Source: an uncultured bacterium
GTDB taxonomy: Bacteria > Bacillota > Clostridia > Oscillospirales > Oscillospiraceae
Reading direction: 5' to 3'
Assembly (NCBI GenBank): GCA_949288405.1
Contig: CASEKM010000214.1
Coordinates: forward strand, 1-5,386
DNA: 5,386 nt
Positions within the stretch are counted from its first letter, which is position 1, and every line of letters begins with the position of its first letter. The translations under genes and the position numbers were made by a program. Positions 1 to 5,198 of this stretch are shown piece by piece. The notes under the pieces are model-generated. The model saw only the letters and a program-made list of their open reading frames with translations. It was not told the DNA's origin and ran no database searches.

Positions 1-1761
1 CAGGGCCGGGGCTGTCCGGTGGACTGGAACGAGAACGAACAGAAGTACAACTGGGAGCTGGTGTTCTGCGAGCTGTACGCCGGCGGCAAGTACGGCAGCA
101 GCGGGGACAACTACGAGTACTCCCTGGGCCTGAACGGCCTGGGCTCCTGCGCCACCCAGTATGCCAGCGCGTATATGGATGTGGATGTGTGGCGGGACGG
201 CTTCCACTATTCTCTCCACTTTGAGAAGGGGGAAAACGTGGGCGGGCTGAAAAAGGAACCCACCGACCGGGGCAAAAAGACCGGCTCCACCATCCGCTGG
301 AAGCCCGACCTGGAGGTGTTCACCGACATCAGCATCCCGGTGGACTACTACGCCGACGTGCTCAAGCGCCAGGCGGTGGTCAACGCCGGGGTCACCTTCC
401 GCTTCCGGGAGGAGACCGCCCCCAACAAATTTTCCATCACCGATTTCAAGTATGAAAACGGCATCCTGGACTATGTCACCGAGCTGGCCGGAGAGGACTC
501 CCTCACCCAGCCGGTGTTCTGGCAGACCGAGCGGAAGGGCCGGGACCGGGCGGACAAGCCGGAGTACAAGGTGAAGCTGTCAGTCTCCTTCTGCTTCTCC
601 AACAAGGTGTCTGTCATCGAACACTACCACAACTCCTCCTGGCTGGAGCACGGGGGCTCCCCGGAGAAGGCCATGAAGTCGGCCTTCGTCTCCGCCATTG
701 ACGCCTATCTGAAGCAGCAGAGCAAGTATCAGAAGAACGAGTCCAAGATCACCTTCAACGACATCCAGGACGCCCTGGTGCTGGTGTCCAACAACTTCTC
801 CACCCAGACCTCCTATGAGAACCAGACCAAGAAGGCCATCAACAACAAGTTCGTCCAGGAGGCCATGACCGAGTTCCTCCGGTCCCAGCTGGAGGTCTAC
901 TTCATCGAAAATCCCCTGGACGCCCAGAAGATCGCCGAGCAGGTCCTTATCAACAAGCGCTCCCGGGAAACGGCGGAGCGCACCCGGCTGAACATCAAAA
1001 AGAAGCTCACCGGGTCCATGGACATCTCCAACCGGGTGCAGAAGTTTGTGGACTGCCGCACCAAGGACGTGTCCAAGCGGGAGCTCTACATCGTGGAGGG
1101 CGACTCCGCCATGGGGGCGGTCAAGCTCAGCCGGGACGCGGAGTACCAGGGCATTATGCCCGTCCGGGGCAAGATCCTCAACTGCCTGAAGGCGGACTAC
1201 GGCAAGATCTTCAAGAGCGACATCATCACCGACCTGCTGAAGGTGCTGGGCTGCGGGGTGGAGGTAAAAGACAAGCATGTGAAGGACCTGTCCGCCTTCG
1301 ACCTGGACAACCTGCGGTGGAACAAAATCGTCATCTGCACCGACGCCGACGTGGACGGCTTCCAGATCCGCACTCTGATCCTCACCATGCTCTACCGCCT
1401 CACCCCCACCCTGATCCAGGAGGGGTATGTGTATATCGCCGAGTCCCCCCTGTACGAGATCACCTGCAAGGAGAAGACCTGGTTTGCCTACTCCGACAAG
1501 GAGAAAAACGACATTGTAGCCTCTCTGGAGGGGAAAAAGTACGACATCCAGCGCTCCAAGGGCCTGGGCGAGAACGAGCCGGACATGATGTGGCTGACCA
1601 CCATGAACCCGGAGACCCGGCGGCTCATTAAGGTCATGCCCGAGGACGTGGCGCGCACCGGGCAGATCTTCGACCTGCTGCTGGGGGACGATCTCCAGGG
1701 GCGGAAGAATCACATCGCGGACAACGGGTATAAATATCTGGAGCTGGCGGATATTTCGTAA
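1..1761 (+). CDS. parE: Type IIA DNA topoisomerase subunit B (ParE/GyrB-like), 5' partial
   Basis: This is the ATPase and TOPRIM subunit of a type IIA topoisomerase, which partners the A subunit encoded downstream. Frame 1 is open from base 1 to a TAA at 1759-1761, giving 586 codons. Family members are about 640-660 residues, so some 65-75 N-terminal residues lie outside the window, including the catalytic Glu and Mg-binding Asn of the GHKL fold. Visible in order (window residues): GRGCPVD (2-8), the glycine-rich ATP-lid segment SLGLNGLG (41-48), TGSTIRWKPD (94-103), the transducer QTK loop (275-277), the TOPRIM EGDSA (366-370, general-base Glu366), the TDADVDG acidic cluster (447-453), and SKGLGE...TTMNPETRR near the C-terminus (519-541). 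The valine codon at 19 (GTG) sits inside the conserved GRGxPVD motif and is not the true start. Some motif positions differ from classical GyrB (Asn for His in the glycine loop; Met after EGDSA). Subfamily is inferred; a second gyrase B is the alternative. Confidence 0.95.
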   Translation, partial: QGRGCPVDWNENEQKYNWELVFCELYAGGKYGSSGDNYEYSLGLNGLGSCATQYASAYMDVDVWRDGFHYSLHFEKGENVGGLKKEPTDRGKKTGSTIRWKPDLEVFTDISIPVDYYADVLKRQAVVNAGVTFRFREETAPNKFSITDFKYENGILDYVTELAGEDSLTQPVFWQTERKGRDRADKPEYKVKLSVSFCFSNKVSVIEHYHNSSWLEHGGSPEKAMKSAFVSAIDAYLKQQSKYQKNESKITFNDIQDALVLVSNNFSTQTSYENQTKKAINNKFVQEAMTEFLRSQLEVYFIENPLDAQKIAEQVLINKRSRETAERTRLNIKKKLTGSMDISNRVQKFVDCRTKDVSKRELYIVEGDSAMGAVKLSRDAEYQGIMPVRGKILNCLKADYGKIFKSDIITDLLKVLGCGVEVKDKHVKDLSAFDLDNLRWNKIVICTDADVDGFQIRTLILTMLYRLTPTLIQEGYVYIAESPLYEITCKEKTWFAYSDKEKNDIVASLEGKKYDIQRSKGLGENEPDMMWLTTMNPETRRLIKVMPEDVARTGQIFDLLLGDDLQGRKNHIADNGYKYLELADIS

Positions 1762-1841
1762 GAAATCCGCTTCCTGTTTCAAAAATAAATTGTCAGTAGC
1801 ACCGCCATATGCGGCGGCACCCAGGCGCAGTTTGCTGGATG

Positions 1842-1848
1842 AAAGGAG
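1842..1848 (+). promoter_or_regulatory. Ribosome binding site for the small exported-protein gene
   Basis: AAAGGAG lies 9 bases before the ATG at 1858. This is a near-ideal Shine-Dalgarno and the main reason for accepting this small gene and its start. I see no convincing promoter in the 96 bp after the upstream stop codon, so the gene may be read through from upstream. Confidence 0.75.
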
Positions 1849-1857
1849 AACCGGCAT

Positions 1858-2274
1858 ATGAAACGGAGCTTTTGGCCCATCTTATCCATCTTTTTGGCAG
1901 CAGTTTGCGCCGCGCTCTTTTTTCTCTGGCGTGGAGCGGCAGCGGAGTACCGCATGGAAGATTTGCGCCTCCACGGTATGATACATGCTCACACCCGGTT
2001 CTCTGATTATCTGGACAGTGGAGAGGAAGGGGATTATTGGTACGGCACCGCGGAATTTCAGACTATGGTCGACTGCGCAATGGCCGAAAATTTGAACGGC
2101 ACGACCGACGCCAATGCGGCAGCCGGCATCCTGATATACAGCTCAGAGCTGGCCCAAAGCCGCCTGAGAGACGTGTGTGCCATCCTGGAGACGTGCATGG
2201 CCCAGCCGGACAACACGGCCCAGTGGGAAATTTCTATGAACGAATTGCGACACCTGCTGGAAGAGGGCGCCTGA
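1858..2274 (+). CDS. Small exported or membrane-anchored protein of unknown function (138 aa)
   Basis: I do not recognise this protein. It has a classic export signal: Met-Lys-Arg at the N-terminus, a hydrophobic stretch at about residues 7-24, then Gly-Ala-Ala-Ala before Glu30, which could be a signal peptidase I site. Cys17 lacks a proper lipobox (Val precedes it), so a lipoprotein is unlikely. The remaining ~109 residues look soluble: an acidic, Tyr/Trp-containing patch (about 50-63) followed by a probably helical second half (about 65-137) with Cys73, Cys107 and Cys113. The good Shine-Dalgarno and the start at 1858 support a real gene. It begins 96 bp after the topoisomerase B stop and ends directly beside a REP-like hairpin. 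Its codon use looks less G/C-ending than the flanking topoisomerase genes, so it may be acquired or fast-evolving. It could also be a lineage-specific orphan. Confidence 0.65.
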   Translation: MKRSFWPILSIFLAAVCAALFFLWRGAAAEYRMEDLRLHGMIHAHTRFSDYLDSGEEGDYWYGTAEFQTMVDCAMAENLNGTTDANAAAGILIYSSELAQSRLRDVCAILETCMAQPDNTAQWEISMNELRHLLEEGA

Positions 2275-2275
2275 C

Positions 2276-2301
2276 GGCGCGTCCGGGAGGCCACGCCCTA
2301 C
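2276..2301 (-). repeat. REP-like hairpin with GTAG foot, copy 1 (imperfect)
   Basis: Read on the - strand, GTAG (2298-2301) abuts an imperfect hairpin. The arms 2276-2284 and 2289-2297 form seven Watson-Crick pairs plus one G.T wobble and one mismatch around a 4-base loop. It starts two bases after the stop codon of the upstream small gene, a common location for REP elements. This is the weakest of the four copies and is accepted mainly because it shares orientation and foot with the others. Confidence 0.45.
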
Positions 2302-2342
2302 AGGAGACAGAAACTTTCAGAACTCAGGTTGGGCGCTGGAGC

Positions 2343-2367
2343 GGGCGGCCCAATGTGCCGCCTCTAC
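2343..2367 (-). repeat. REP-like hairpin with GTAG foot, copy 2
   Basis: GGCGGC (2344-2349) pairs perfectly with GCCGCC (2357-2362) around a 7-base loop, and G2343 and T2363 can add a wobble pair. On the - strand the hairpin is preceded directly by GTAG (2364-2367). The + strand right edge continues as CTACGG, as in copy 3. Confidence 0.6.
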
Positions 2368-2369
2368 GG

Positions 2370-2415
2370 ACCTCATCCGCCCCGCTACGCTCGACCTTCC
2401 CCTAAAGGGGAAGGC
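2370..2415 (+). repeat. CCTTCCCC/GGGGAAGG hairpin repeat
   Basis: CCTTCCCC (2395-2402) pairs perfectly over 8 bp with GGGGAAGG (2407-2414) around TAAA. It is preceded by CCTCATCCGCCCC (2371-2383). From memory, this combination (CCTCATCCGCC... then a CCTTCCCC hairpin) recurs between genes in many gut Clostridia and often produces spurious small protein predictions. No T-tract follows, so I do not call it a terminator. The repeat status is recalled, since only one copy is in this window. Confidence 0.55.
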
Positions 2416-2417
2416 AC

Positions 2418-2442
2418 GGGCGGGTCACGGCCCCGCCCCTAC
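2418..2442 (-). repeat. REP-like hairpin with GTAG foot, copy 3
   Basis: GGGCGGG (2418-2424) pairs perfectly with CCCGCCC (2432-2438) around a 7-base loop. On the - strand GTAG (2439-2442) abuts the hairpin base. The + strand edge reads CTACGG, shared with copy 2. Confidence 0.6.
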
Positions 2443-2594
2443 GGTGGGAAAATGAACCTGACACGTTGGTTCGGAAAAGTCAGGCGTGGACGTGGAGCCG
2501 CAGAACTAGAAATTTTTGCTCACCCAGGCCCCAGTGGGCCGAAAGGAGAGGCAGACTGTCACTCAGATTTTGCGCGCCGGAAATGACGTACAGT

Positions 2595-2676
2595 CTCTCA
2601 GGAGAGCGCCCCCGTAATGGGGTCCTAGGGGACGGCGAATATGGGCGCGGAGCGCCCATCCTGAGCCGCCCCCTAG
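2595..2676. other. Nested stem-loop element (possible structured RNA or repeat unit)
   Basis: An outer stem of 12 positions (2625-2636 with 2665-2676; 11 of 12 paired, one A/C mismatch) encloses a perfect 8-bp hairpin (2641-2648 with 2652-2659, loop GGA). Upstream are two short hairpins: CTCT/AGAG (2595-2606) and CCCC/GGGG (2609-2622). In addition, CTCAGGA (2597-2603) is complementary to TCCTGAG (2659-2665), which would cross the outer stem and form either a pseudoknot or an alternative fold. No coding sense is apparent, and strand and function are unknown. It could be a structured RNA or a palindromic repeat unit. Confidence 0.5.
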
Positions 2677-2689
2677 CGGTTCTTTGGTT

Positions 2690-2711
2690 ACTTTCTGGGC
2701 GTCCAGAAAGT
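2690..2711. repeat. Perfect 9-bp inverted repeat
   Basis: ACTTTCTGG (2690-2698) and CCAGAAAGT (2703-2711) are exact reverse complements separated by GCGT. No T-tract follows on either strand, so a terminator is not supported. It stands 13 bp after the nested stem-loop element and 3 bp before the next inverted repeat, which suggests one composite repeat unit. Confidence 0.6.
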
Positions 2712-2714
2712 CAC

Positions 2715-2734
2715 TCGCCGCCCGCAGGCGGCGA
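2715..2734. repeat. Perfect 8-bp GC-rich inverted repeat
   Basis: TCGCCGCC (2715-2722) and GGCGGCGA (2727-2734) are exact reverse complements around CGCA. The right arm overlaps the first copy of the 20-bp direct repeat at 2726-2745. Confidence 0.6.
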
Positions 2735-2745
2735 AACTCCCCTGC
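2726..2745. repeat. 20-bp direct repeat, copy A
   Basis: It matches 2856-2875 at 18 of 20 positions, the two differences being G/A transitions. The shared core is AAACTCCCCTGC. After the core both copies continue with AAAA, copy A having one extra G. Confidence 0.6.
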
Positions 2746-2810
2746 GAAAAATCACCGGAGCGGCGTGCCGGGTCGTTGTATCCTACGGAATAAGTAAAAG
2801 CTGAAAAGGC

Positions 2811-2834
2811 GGCGGGGGCAAGCCCCCGCCCTAC
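2811..2834 (-). repeat. REP-like hairpin with GTAG foot, copy 4
   Basis: GGCGGGGGC (2811-2819) and GCCCCCGCC (2822-2830) form a perfect 9-bp inverted repeat with only AA between them. On the - strand GTAG (2831-2834) abuts the base. This is the most regular of the four copies. No T-tract follows, so it is not called a terminator. Confidence 0.65.
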
Positions 2835-2855
2835 ATGGGTTCGGAAAGACGAGGT

Positions 2856-2875
2856 AGGCGACAAAACTCCCCTGC
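2856..2875. repeat. 20-bp direct repeat, copy B
   Basis: This is the second copy of the repeat at 2726-2745, 130 bp further on and in the same orientation. REP-like copy 4 lies between the two. It ends at the start of the AT-rich parC promoter stretch. Confidence 0.6.
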
Positions 2876-2880
2876 AAAAT

Positions 2881-2899
2881 TTGAATTGATTGATATAAA
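2881..2899 (+). promoter_or_regulatory. Candidate promoter for parC (extended -10)
   Basis: TGATATAAA (2891-2899) matches the extended -10 form TGnTATAAT except at the last base. It lies in a sharply AT-rich stretch (about 2876-2935) within an otherwise GC-rich window, some 33 bp before the parC start. The best -35-like hexamers (TTGAAT at 2881, TTGATT at 2886) are not correctly spaced for this -10. TTGAAT with CATATT (2903-2908, 16-bp spacer) is an alternative pairing. Confidence 0.45.
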
Positions 2900-2918
2900 A
2901 AGCATATTGCAGAAGAAT

Positions 2919-2923
2919 AAGGA
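2919..2923 (+). promoter_or_regulatory. Ribosome binding site for parC
   Basis: AAGGA lies 9 bases before the ATG at 2933. It supports this start, which also gives an N-terminus of the expected length before the conserved winged-helix segment. Confidence 0.65.
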
Positions 2924-2932
2924 CGGAATCAA

Positions 2933-5085
2933 ATGCCAAAGAAGAAAAACCCCAACGAAAAACCAAAGGTTGAAAATTCCAACGTGATGGGCCTCCACGC
3001 CGAGGTGCTGGAGCAGCCCATCACCGAGACGCTGGAGCTCAACTACATGCCCTACGCCATGAGCGTCATCGTCTCCCGGGCCATCCCGGAGATCGACGGG
3101 TTCAAGCCCTCCCACCGGAAGCTGCTGTACACCATGTACGACATGGGCCTGCTGAACAAGCCCCGGACCAAGTCGGCCAACGTGGTGGGAGCCACCATGA
3201 AATTAAACCCCCACGGGGACGCAGCCATCTACGACACCATGGTCCGCCTCAGCCGGGGCTACGGGGCCCTGCTCCACCCCTTTGTGGACAGCAAGGGCAA
3301 CTTCGGCAAGGTGTACTCCCGGGACATGGCCTGGGCGGCCAGCCGGTACACCGAGGTGCGGCTGGACCCCATCTGCGCCCCAACGTGCTGGTGTCCGCCA
3401 ACCAGGGCATCGCCGTGGGCATGGCCAGCAACGTGTGCGGCTTCAACCTGGGGGAGGTATGCGACACCACCATCGCCTATCTGAAAAACCCGGACTGCGA
3501 CCTGATGTCCACCCTGAAGGCCCCCGACCTGCCCACCGGCGGGCAGCTGATCTATGACCCGGCGGCCCTGGGGGAGATCTACCGCACCGGCCGGGGCTCC
3601 TTTAAGGTGCGGGCCAAGTGGCGGTATGTGAAGGGAGAAAACCTGATTGAGATCTATGAGATTCCCTACTCCACCACCTCCGAGGCCATCATGGACAAGG
3701 TGGCCGAGCTGGTGAAGGCGGGCAAGATCAAGGAGATCGCCGACATGCGGGACGAGACCGACCTGACCGGCCTGAAGCTGGCCATCGACCTGAAGCGGGG
3801 CACCGACCCGGACAAGCTCATGGCCAAGCTGTTCCGCCTCACCCCCCTCCAGGACAGCCAGTCCTGCAACTTCAACATTCTGATCGCCGGCATGCCCCGG
3901 GTGATGGGGGTGCGGGAGATCCTGGAGGAGTGGACGGCCTGGCGCTCGGACTGCGTGCGCCGCCGGGTGTACTTCAACATGAAGAAGAAGCAGGACAAGC
4001 TGCACCTGCTCAAGGGCCTGCAGCGGATCCTGCTGAACATCGACCGGGCCATAAAGATCATCCGGGAGACGGAGGAGGACGCCGAGGTGGTGCCCAACCT
4101 GATGATCGGCTTCGGCATCGACCAGGTCCAGGCGGAGTACGTGGCGGACATCCGCCTGCGGAACATCAACAAGGAGTATATCCTCAAGCGCACCCAGGAG
4201 GTGGGCGACCTGGAGGCGGAGATCGCCGACCTGGAGGCCACCGTCAACGACCCCAGGCGCATCCGAAAGATCATCATGGACGAGCTGGCCCAGGTGAAGA
4301 AGAAGTACGCCGCCCCCCGGCGCACCGAGATCCTCTATGACCTGCCCGACGACCAGGATCAGGGAGAGGAGGACGAGACCCCAGACTACCCGGTGCATCT
4401 CTTCCTCTCTCAGGAGGGATACTTCAAGAAGATCACCCCCCAGTCCCTGCGCATGAGCAGCGAGCAGAAATATAAAGAGGGGGACGGCCCCCTCCTGTAC
4501 TGGGAGGGCACCAACCGGGACGAGCTGCTGGTATTTACCGACAAGCAGCAGTGCTACAAGACCCGCATGTCCGACTTCGACGACTCCAAGGCCAGCGTGC
4601 TGGGGGACTACCTGCCCACCAAGCTGGCCATGGAGCCGGAGGAGCGGGTGGTGTGGGCCTGTATCCCCGGGGACTACTCAGGCCAGCTGCTGTTCTTCTT
4701 TGCCAACGGCAAGGCCGCCCGGGTGGAGCTGTCCGCCTATCAGACCCAGACCCGGCGGAAGAAGCTCACCGGGGCCTACTCGGACAAGTCCCCCCTGGTG
4801 GGGGCCTTCCTCCTGCGGGAGGACCGGGAGCTGGCGGTGTACGCCAGCGACGGGCGCTGCATGGTGTTCCACACCGCCCTGCTGGCCCCCAAGACCACCC
4901 GCACCACCCAGGGGGTGAACGTGATGACCCTGAAGGCCAAGCGGTCGGTGGAGCGGGTGCTCCCCCTGGAGGAGACGGCCATCGTCAACGCCGCCCGGTA
5001 CCGCGCCCGGAGCCTGCCGGTGGCCGGCGCCCTTTTGAAGGAGGACGACCGGGGGGAGAAGCAGCTCTCCCTGCTGGACGAGTAA
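2933..5085 (+). pseudogene. parC: Type IIA DNA topoisomerase subunit A (ParC/GyrA-like), broken by deletion and frameshift
   Basis: This is the DNA-cleaving subunit partnering the upstream B subunit. The first frame (2933-3484) carries a basic N-terminus, YMPYAMSVIVSRAIPEIDG (38-56), FKPSHRKLLY (57-66), the quinolone-pocket segment HGDAAIYDT (94-102) and catalytic Tyr139 in AASRYTE. After Ala149 it turns to nonsense and stops at 3482-3484. Homology resumes one frame back at 3379 (PNVLVSANQGIAVGMA) and runs to a TAA at 5083-5085. This part has the tower, a coiled-coil arm with basic RRRVYF start (about 3955-4330) and a C-terminal beta-pinwheel without a canonical GyrA box, which favours ParC. 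About 31 residues (the DTVDFVDNYDG region, recalled from the family) are missing, so roughly 94 bp (3k+1) is lost near 3374-3384. Intact, it would be about 748 residues. The codon bias is unspoiled on both sides, so the break is recent or an assembly error. Confidence 0.88.
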
Positions 5086-5091
5086 GCGGGC

Positions 5092-5126
5092 GCCCCCGGC
5101 TTCCCCTGGAAGGCGGAAGCGGGGGC
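5092..5126 (+). terminator. Possible transcription terminator hairpin after parC
   Basis: Six bases after the parC stop codon, GCCCCCGGCTTCC (5092-5104) pairs with GGAAGCGGGGGC (5115-5126), giving 12 pairs with a single bulged G (5099). It is very stable and well placed, but only a weak T run (CATTTG, 5136-5141) follows some 11 bases later. It may therefore be a poor intrinsic terminator or simply a 3'-end-protecting hairpin. Confidence 0.45.
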
Positions 5127-5162
5127 CTGTACGAGCATTTGTGAGAAGAAACGGATTGAGAT

Positions 5163-5181
5163 GCGGGCGGACGCGGCCCGC
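5163..5181 (+). promoter_or_regulatory. Hairpin just upstream of the YitT-family ribosome binding site
   Basis: GCGGGC (5163-5168) pairs perfectly with GCCCGC (5176-5181) around a 7-base loop and ends 3 bases before the AAGGAG Shine-Dalgarno. It leaves the ribosome binding site free. It might influence translation or mRNA stability, but nothing else shows a regulatory role. Confidence 0.3.
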
Positions 5182-5184
5182 GGG

Positions 5185-5190
5185 AAGGAG
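5185..5190 (+). promoter_or_regulatory. Ribosome binding site deciding the start of the YitT-family gene
   Basis: AAGGAG is 8 bases before the ATG at 5199 and only 3 bases before the ATG at 5194. The 5194 ATG reads Met-Arg-stop (ATGCGATGA), so 5199 is the real start, and its first bases overlap that stop. Confidence 0.7.
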
Positions 5191-5198
5191 AACATGCG

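Larger units (their letters stand above)
2275..2932. other. 658-bp gene-free, palindrome-rich spacer
   Basis: No reading frame here has a credible start site or a recognisable protein. The open frames (for example at 2329-2586 and 2466-2804) run through palindromes and are probably fortuitous. The stretch holds four GTAG-foot hairpins, a CCTTCCCC-type hairpin, a short GGCCC/GGGCC hairpin (2527-2540), a nested stem-loop element (2595-2676), two adjacent perfect inverted repeats (2690-2734), a direct repeat pair and, at its right end, the parC promoter region. No tRNA, rRNA, CRISPR array or transposase is visible. Confidence 0.8.

Noticed and set aside
1802..1817. CCGCC/GGCGG inverted repeat after the topoisomerase B gene as a terminator
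   Set aside because: The stem is only 5 bp with a 6-base loop and no T-tract follows.
580..1857. Long - strand open frame (425 codons) opposite the topoisomerase B gene
   Set aside because: It is antisense to strongly conserved coding sequence in G/C-ending-codon DNA, where stop codons are rare on the opposite strand. Its product is low-complexity Val/Leu/Gly/His-rich and matches nothing I know.
1905..1911. Cys17 of the small protein as a lipoprotein cysteine
   Set aside because: The residue before it is Val, not Gly/Ala/Ser, so the lipobox is not satisfied.
1978..2010. HAHTRFSD in the small exported protein resembles the PHP-domain metal motif (HxHTxFSD)
   Set aside because: The rest of the protein lacks the other PHP histidines and barrel length, and the motif sits just after a signal sequence. 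It is most likely coincidence.
2782..2788. CCTACGG as a fifth REP-like foot
   Set aside because: The only adjacent palindrome (2761-2770) is 4 bp and 11 bases away, unlike the abutting arrangement of the four accepted copies.
2329..2804. Open frames of 85-112 codons in the spacer
   Set aside because: They run through REP-like and other palindromes, lack Shine-Dalgarno sequences, and give Arg/Pro/Gly/Ser-rich nonsense typical of translated intergenic repeats.
2275..2932. CRISPR array or tRNA in the repeat-rich spacer
   Set aside because: There are no regularly spaced identical repeats with unique spacers, and no cloverleaf with a GTTCRANNC-type T arm.
3259..4398. Long - strand open frame (379 codons) opposite subunit A
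   Set aside because: It is the same shadow effect of GC-rich coding DNA; the composition is Val/Leu/Gly/His-biased and there is no start-site support.
3385..5085. Independent gene starting at the GTG at 3385
   Set aside because: No Shine-Dalgarno precedes it, the GTG codes for a conserved internal valine (PNVLVSANQG), and a product from here would lack the winged-helix and catalytic tyrosine. It is the downstream part of the broken parC.
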